NCBI GenBank assembly: GCA_016870425.1
Contig: VGBQ01000047.1
Location: 1-14,017, forward strand
DNA length: 14,017 nucleotides
DNA from: Actinomycetota bacterium
GTDB taxonomy: Bacteria; Actinomycetota; Actinomycetes; S36-B12
Reading direction: 5' to 3'
The stretch's first letter is position 1. The number at the start of each line of letters is the position of its first letter. The translations under genes and the position numbers were made by a program. Positions 12,942 through 14,017 of this stretch are shown here, in pieces. A model generated the notes under the pieces. It searched no databases. It had not been told where the DNA came from and saw only the letters and a program-made list of their open reading frames with translations.

Positions 12942-12976
12942 CGTGCCCTGGCAGCCGGCCAGGCGAAGGAGACTGC

Positions 12977-14017
12977 GTGGTGGACAGCGAGACGTTCTGG
13001 GGCCCGGACTTCGGGCAGTTGAAGCATGAGGACCCTGAGATCGCGGGGATCTTGCTGTCCGAGCTCGAGCGTGCGCGCGGGGGTCTGCAACTCATCGCGA
13101 GCGAGAACTTCACGTCTCCCGCGGTTCTCGCGGCCCTGGGGTCGACCTTGAGCAACAAGTACGCCGAGGGTTACCCGGGCAAGCGCTACTACGGCGGATG
13201 CGCCGAGGTTGACAAGGCGGAGATCATCGGCATCGAGCGCGCCAAGGAACTCTTCGGCGCCGAGCACGCCAACCTCCAGCCGCACAGCGGGGCAAGTGCC
13301 AACATCGCCGCGTACGGCGCCTTCGTAAAGCCGGGCGAGACCGTGCTCGCCATGAGCCTGCCGCATGGGGGCCACCTGACGCACGGCTCGAAGGTGAACT
13401 TCTCGGGCAAGTGGTTTGAGGTCGTCTCCTACGGGGTGCGCGAGGACACCGAGACGATCGACTACGACGAGGTTCGCTCGATCGCTCACCAGCACCGGCC
13501 ACGACTGATCATCTGCGGAGCGACGGCGTACCCCCGCCTCATCGACTTCGCCGCATTCCGGGAGATCGCCGACGAGGTCGGTGCCATCCTCATGGTGGAT
13601 GCGGCGCACTTCATCGGCCTGGTGGCCGGCAAGGCGATCCCCAGCCCCGTGCCCTACGCCGACGTCGTCACATTCACCACGCACAAGGTCCTGCGCGGCC
13701 CGCGCGGCGGCATGATCCTGGCCAAGGCCGAGCATGCTGCGGCCATTGACAAGGCGGTCTTCCCGATGATGCAGGGTGGCCCGCTCATGCACGCGGTGGC
13801 GGCCAAGGCGGTCGCGCTCAAGGAGGCCAGCACTCCGGAGTACCAGGCCTACGCCGCCCAGGTGGTGCGCAATGCCCAGGCACTCACCGCCTCGCTGGCT
13901 GCCGAGGGCATGCGCCCGGTCAGTGGTGGCACTGACACACACCTCGCGCTCATCGACCTGCGCGGCGTGGGCGTCACAGGAGCCGACGCCGAGGCCCGAT
14001 GCGATGCTGCACGCATC
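12977..14017 (+). CDS. glyA: Serine hydroxymethyltransferase, first 347 residues (cut by right edge)
   Basis: Interconverts serine plus tetrahydrofolate with glycine plus 5,10-methylene-tetrahydrofolate, the main source of one-carbon units; a cytoplasmic pyridoxal-phosphate enzyme. The visible 347 residues lack only the C-terminal part of the usual roughly 420. Seen are LIASENFTSPAVL, YAEGYPGKRYYGG, the actinobacterial SLPHGGHLTHGSKVNFSG, VDAAHFIGLVAGK, and the cofactor lysine K237 in TTHKVLRGPRGG, then QGGPLMHAVAAKAVA. The start is one of two adjacent GTG codons, 12977 or 12980; AAGGAGA at 12966-12972 lies five or eight bases upstream, so the second is equally possible. It appears to have its own promoter. 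In related genomes the ATP synthase operon lies a little further right; that lies outside the window. Confidence 0.97.
   Translation, partial: MVDSETFWGPDFGQLKHEDPEIAGILLSELERARGGLQLIASENFTSPAVLAALGSTLSNKYAEGYPGKRYYGGCAEVDKAEIIGIERAKELFGAEHANLQPHSGASANIAAYGAFVKPGETVLAMSLPHGGHLTHGSKVNFSGKWFEVVSYGVREDTETIDYDEVRSIAHQHRPRLIICGATAYPRLIDFAAFREIADEVGAILMVDAAHFIGLVAGKAIPSPVPYADVVTFTTHKVLRGPRGGMILAKAEHAAAIDKAVFPMMQGGPLMHAVAAKAVALKEASTPEYQAYAAQVVRNAQALTASLAAEGMRPVSGGTDTHLALIDLRGVGVTGADAEARCDAARI

Noticed and set aside
12701..13942. Long minus-strand open frame opposite the tsaC end and glyA (413 codons).
   Set aside because: It crosses an intergenic region with promoter and hairpin and mirrors the glyA coding frame; no domain is recognisable.
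1..14017. CRISPR array, insertion sequence, toxin-antitoxin pair or defence island.
   Set aside because: No regularly spaced repeats, no terminal inverted repeats with a transposase, and no recognisable defence genes; gene order is the conserved housekeeping block.

Overview
This is a high-GC stretch of an actinobacterial (Actinomycetota) chromosome. The order argS-lysA-hom-thrC-thrB-rho-rpmE-prfA-prmC-tsaC matches the block I know from Mycobacterium and Streptomyces. Other actinobacterial signs are frequent GTG starts, four-base GTGA/ATGA stop-start overlaps, TANNNT promoter elements, apparently leaderless genes and a tRNA gene without encoded CCA. No genus can be named from the window.

Left arm (1-1268, all on the minus strand): the first two-thirds of the barrel-less, membrane-embedded MHS-type MFS transporter gene is cut by the left edge and preceded by tRNA-Arg(CCG), an unrecognised 97-residue two-helix membrane protein gene, and a cold-shock protein gene ending in a perfect GC-rich hairpin. 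An 18-bp tandem duplication carries two copies of a TAGCCT promoter element just upstream of the tRNA.

Divergent region (1269-1537): no convincing gene. It holds the csp ribosome binding site and a hairpin, a possible long csp leader, and on the other strand the argS promoter.

Right arm (1538-14017, all on the plus strand): argS and lysA each begin directly at a predicted leaderless transcription start. Then come hom, thrC and thrB (aspartate semialdehyde to threonine), while LysA makes lysine from diaminopimelate, so the two end-branches of the aspartate family sit together. After a 205-bp leader comes rho, whose C-rich leader could serve feedback by Rho itself. Next are rpmE (zinc form of L31) with a structured leader, then prfA, prmC and tsaC, joined by two GTGA overlaps. 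PrmC modifies the GGQ motif of the RF1 encoded by the gene just before it. glyA starts after its own promoter and runs off the right edge.

I found no mobile element, CRISPR array, defence system or sign of recent transfer. The locus is essentially conserved housekeeping DNA. The points most worth a second look are a TsaC protein whose SxN active-site asparagine is glutamine, the duplicated tRNA promoter, three leaderless genes with identical -10-to-start spacing, the rut-like rho leader, and structured leaders before rpmE, csp and glyA.
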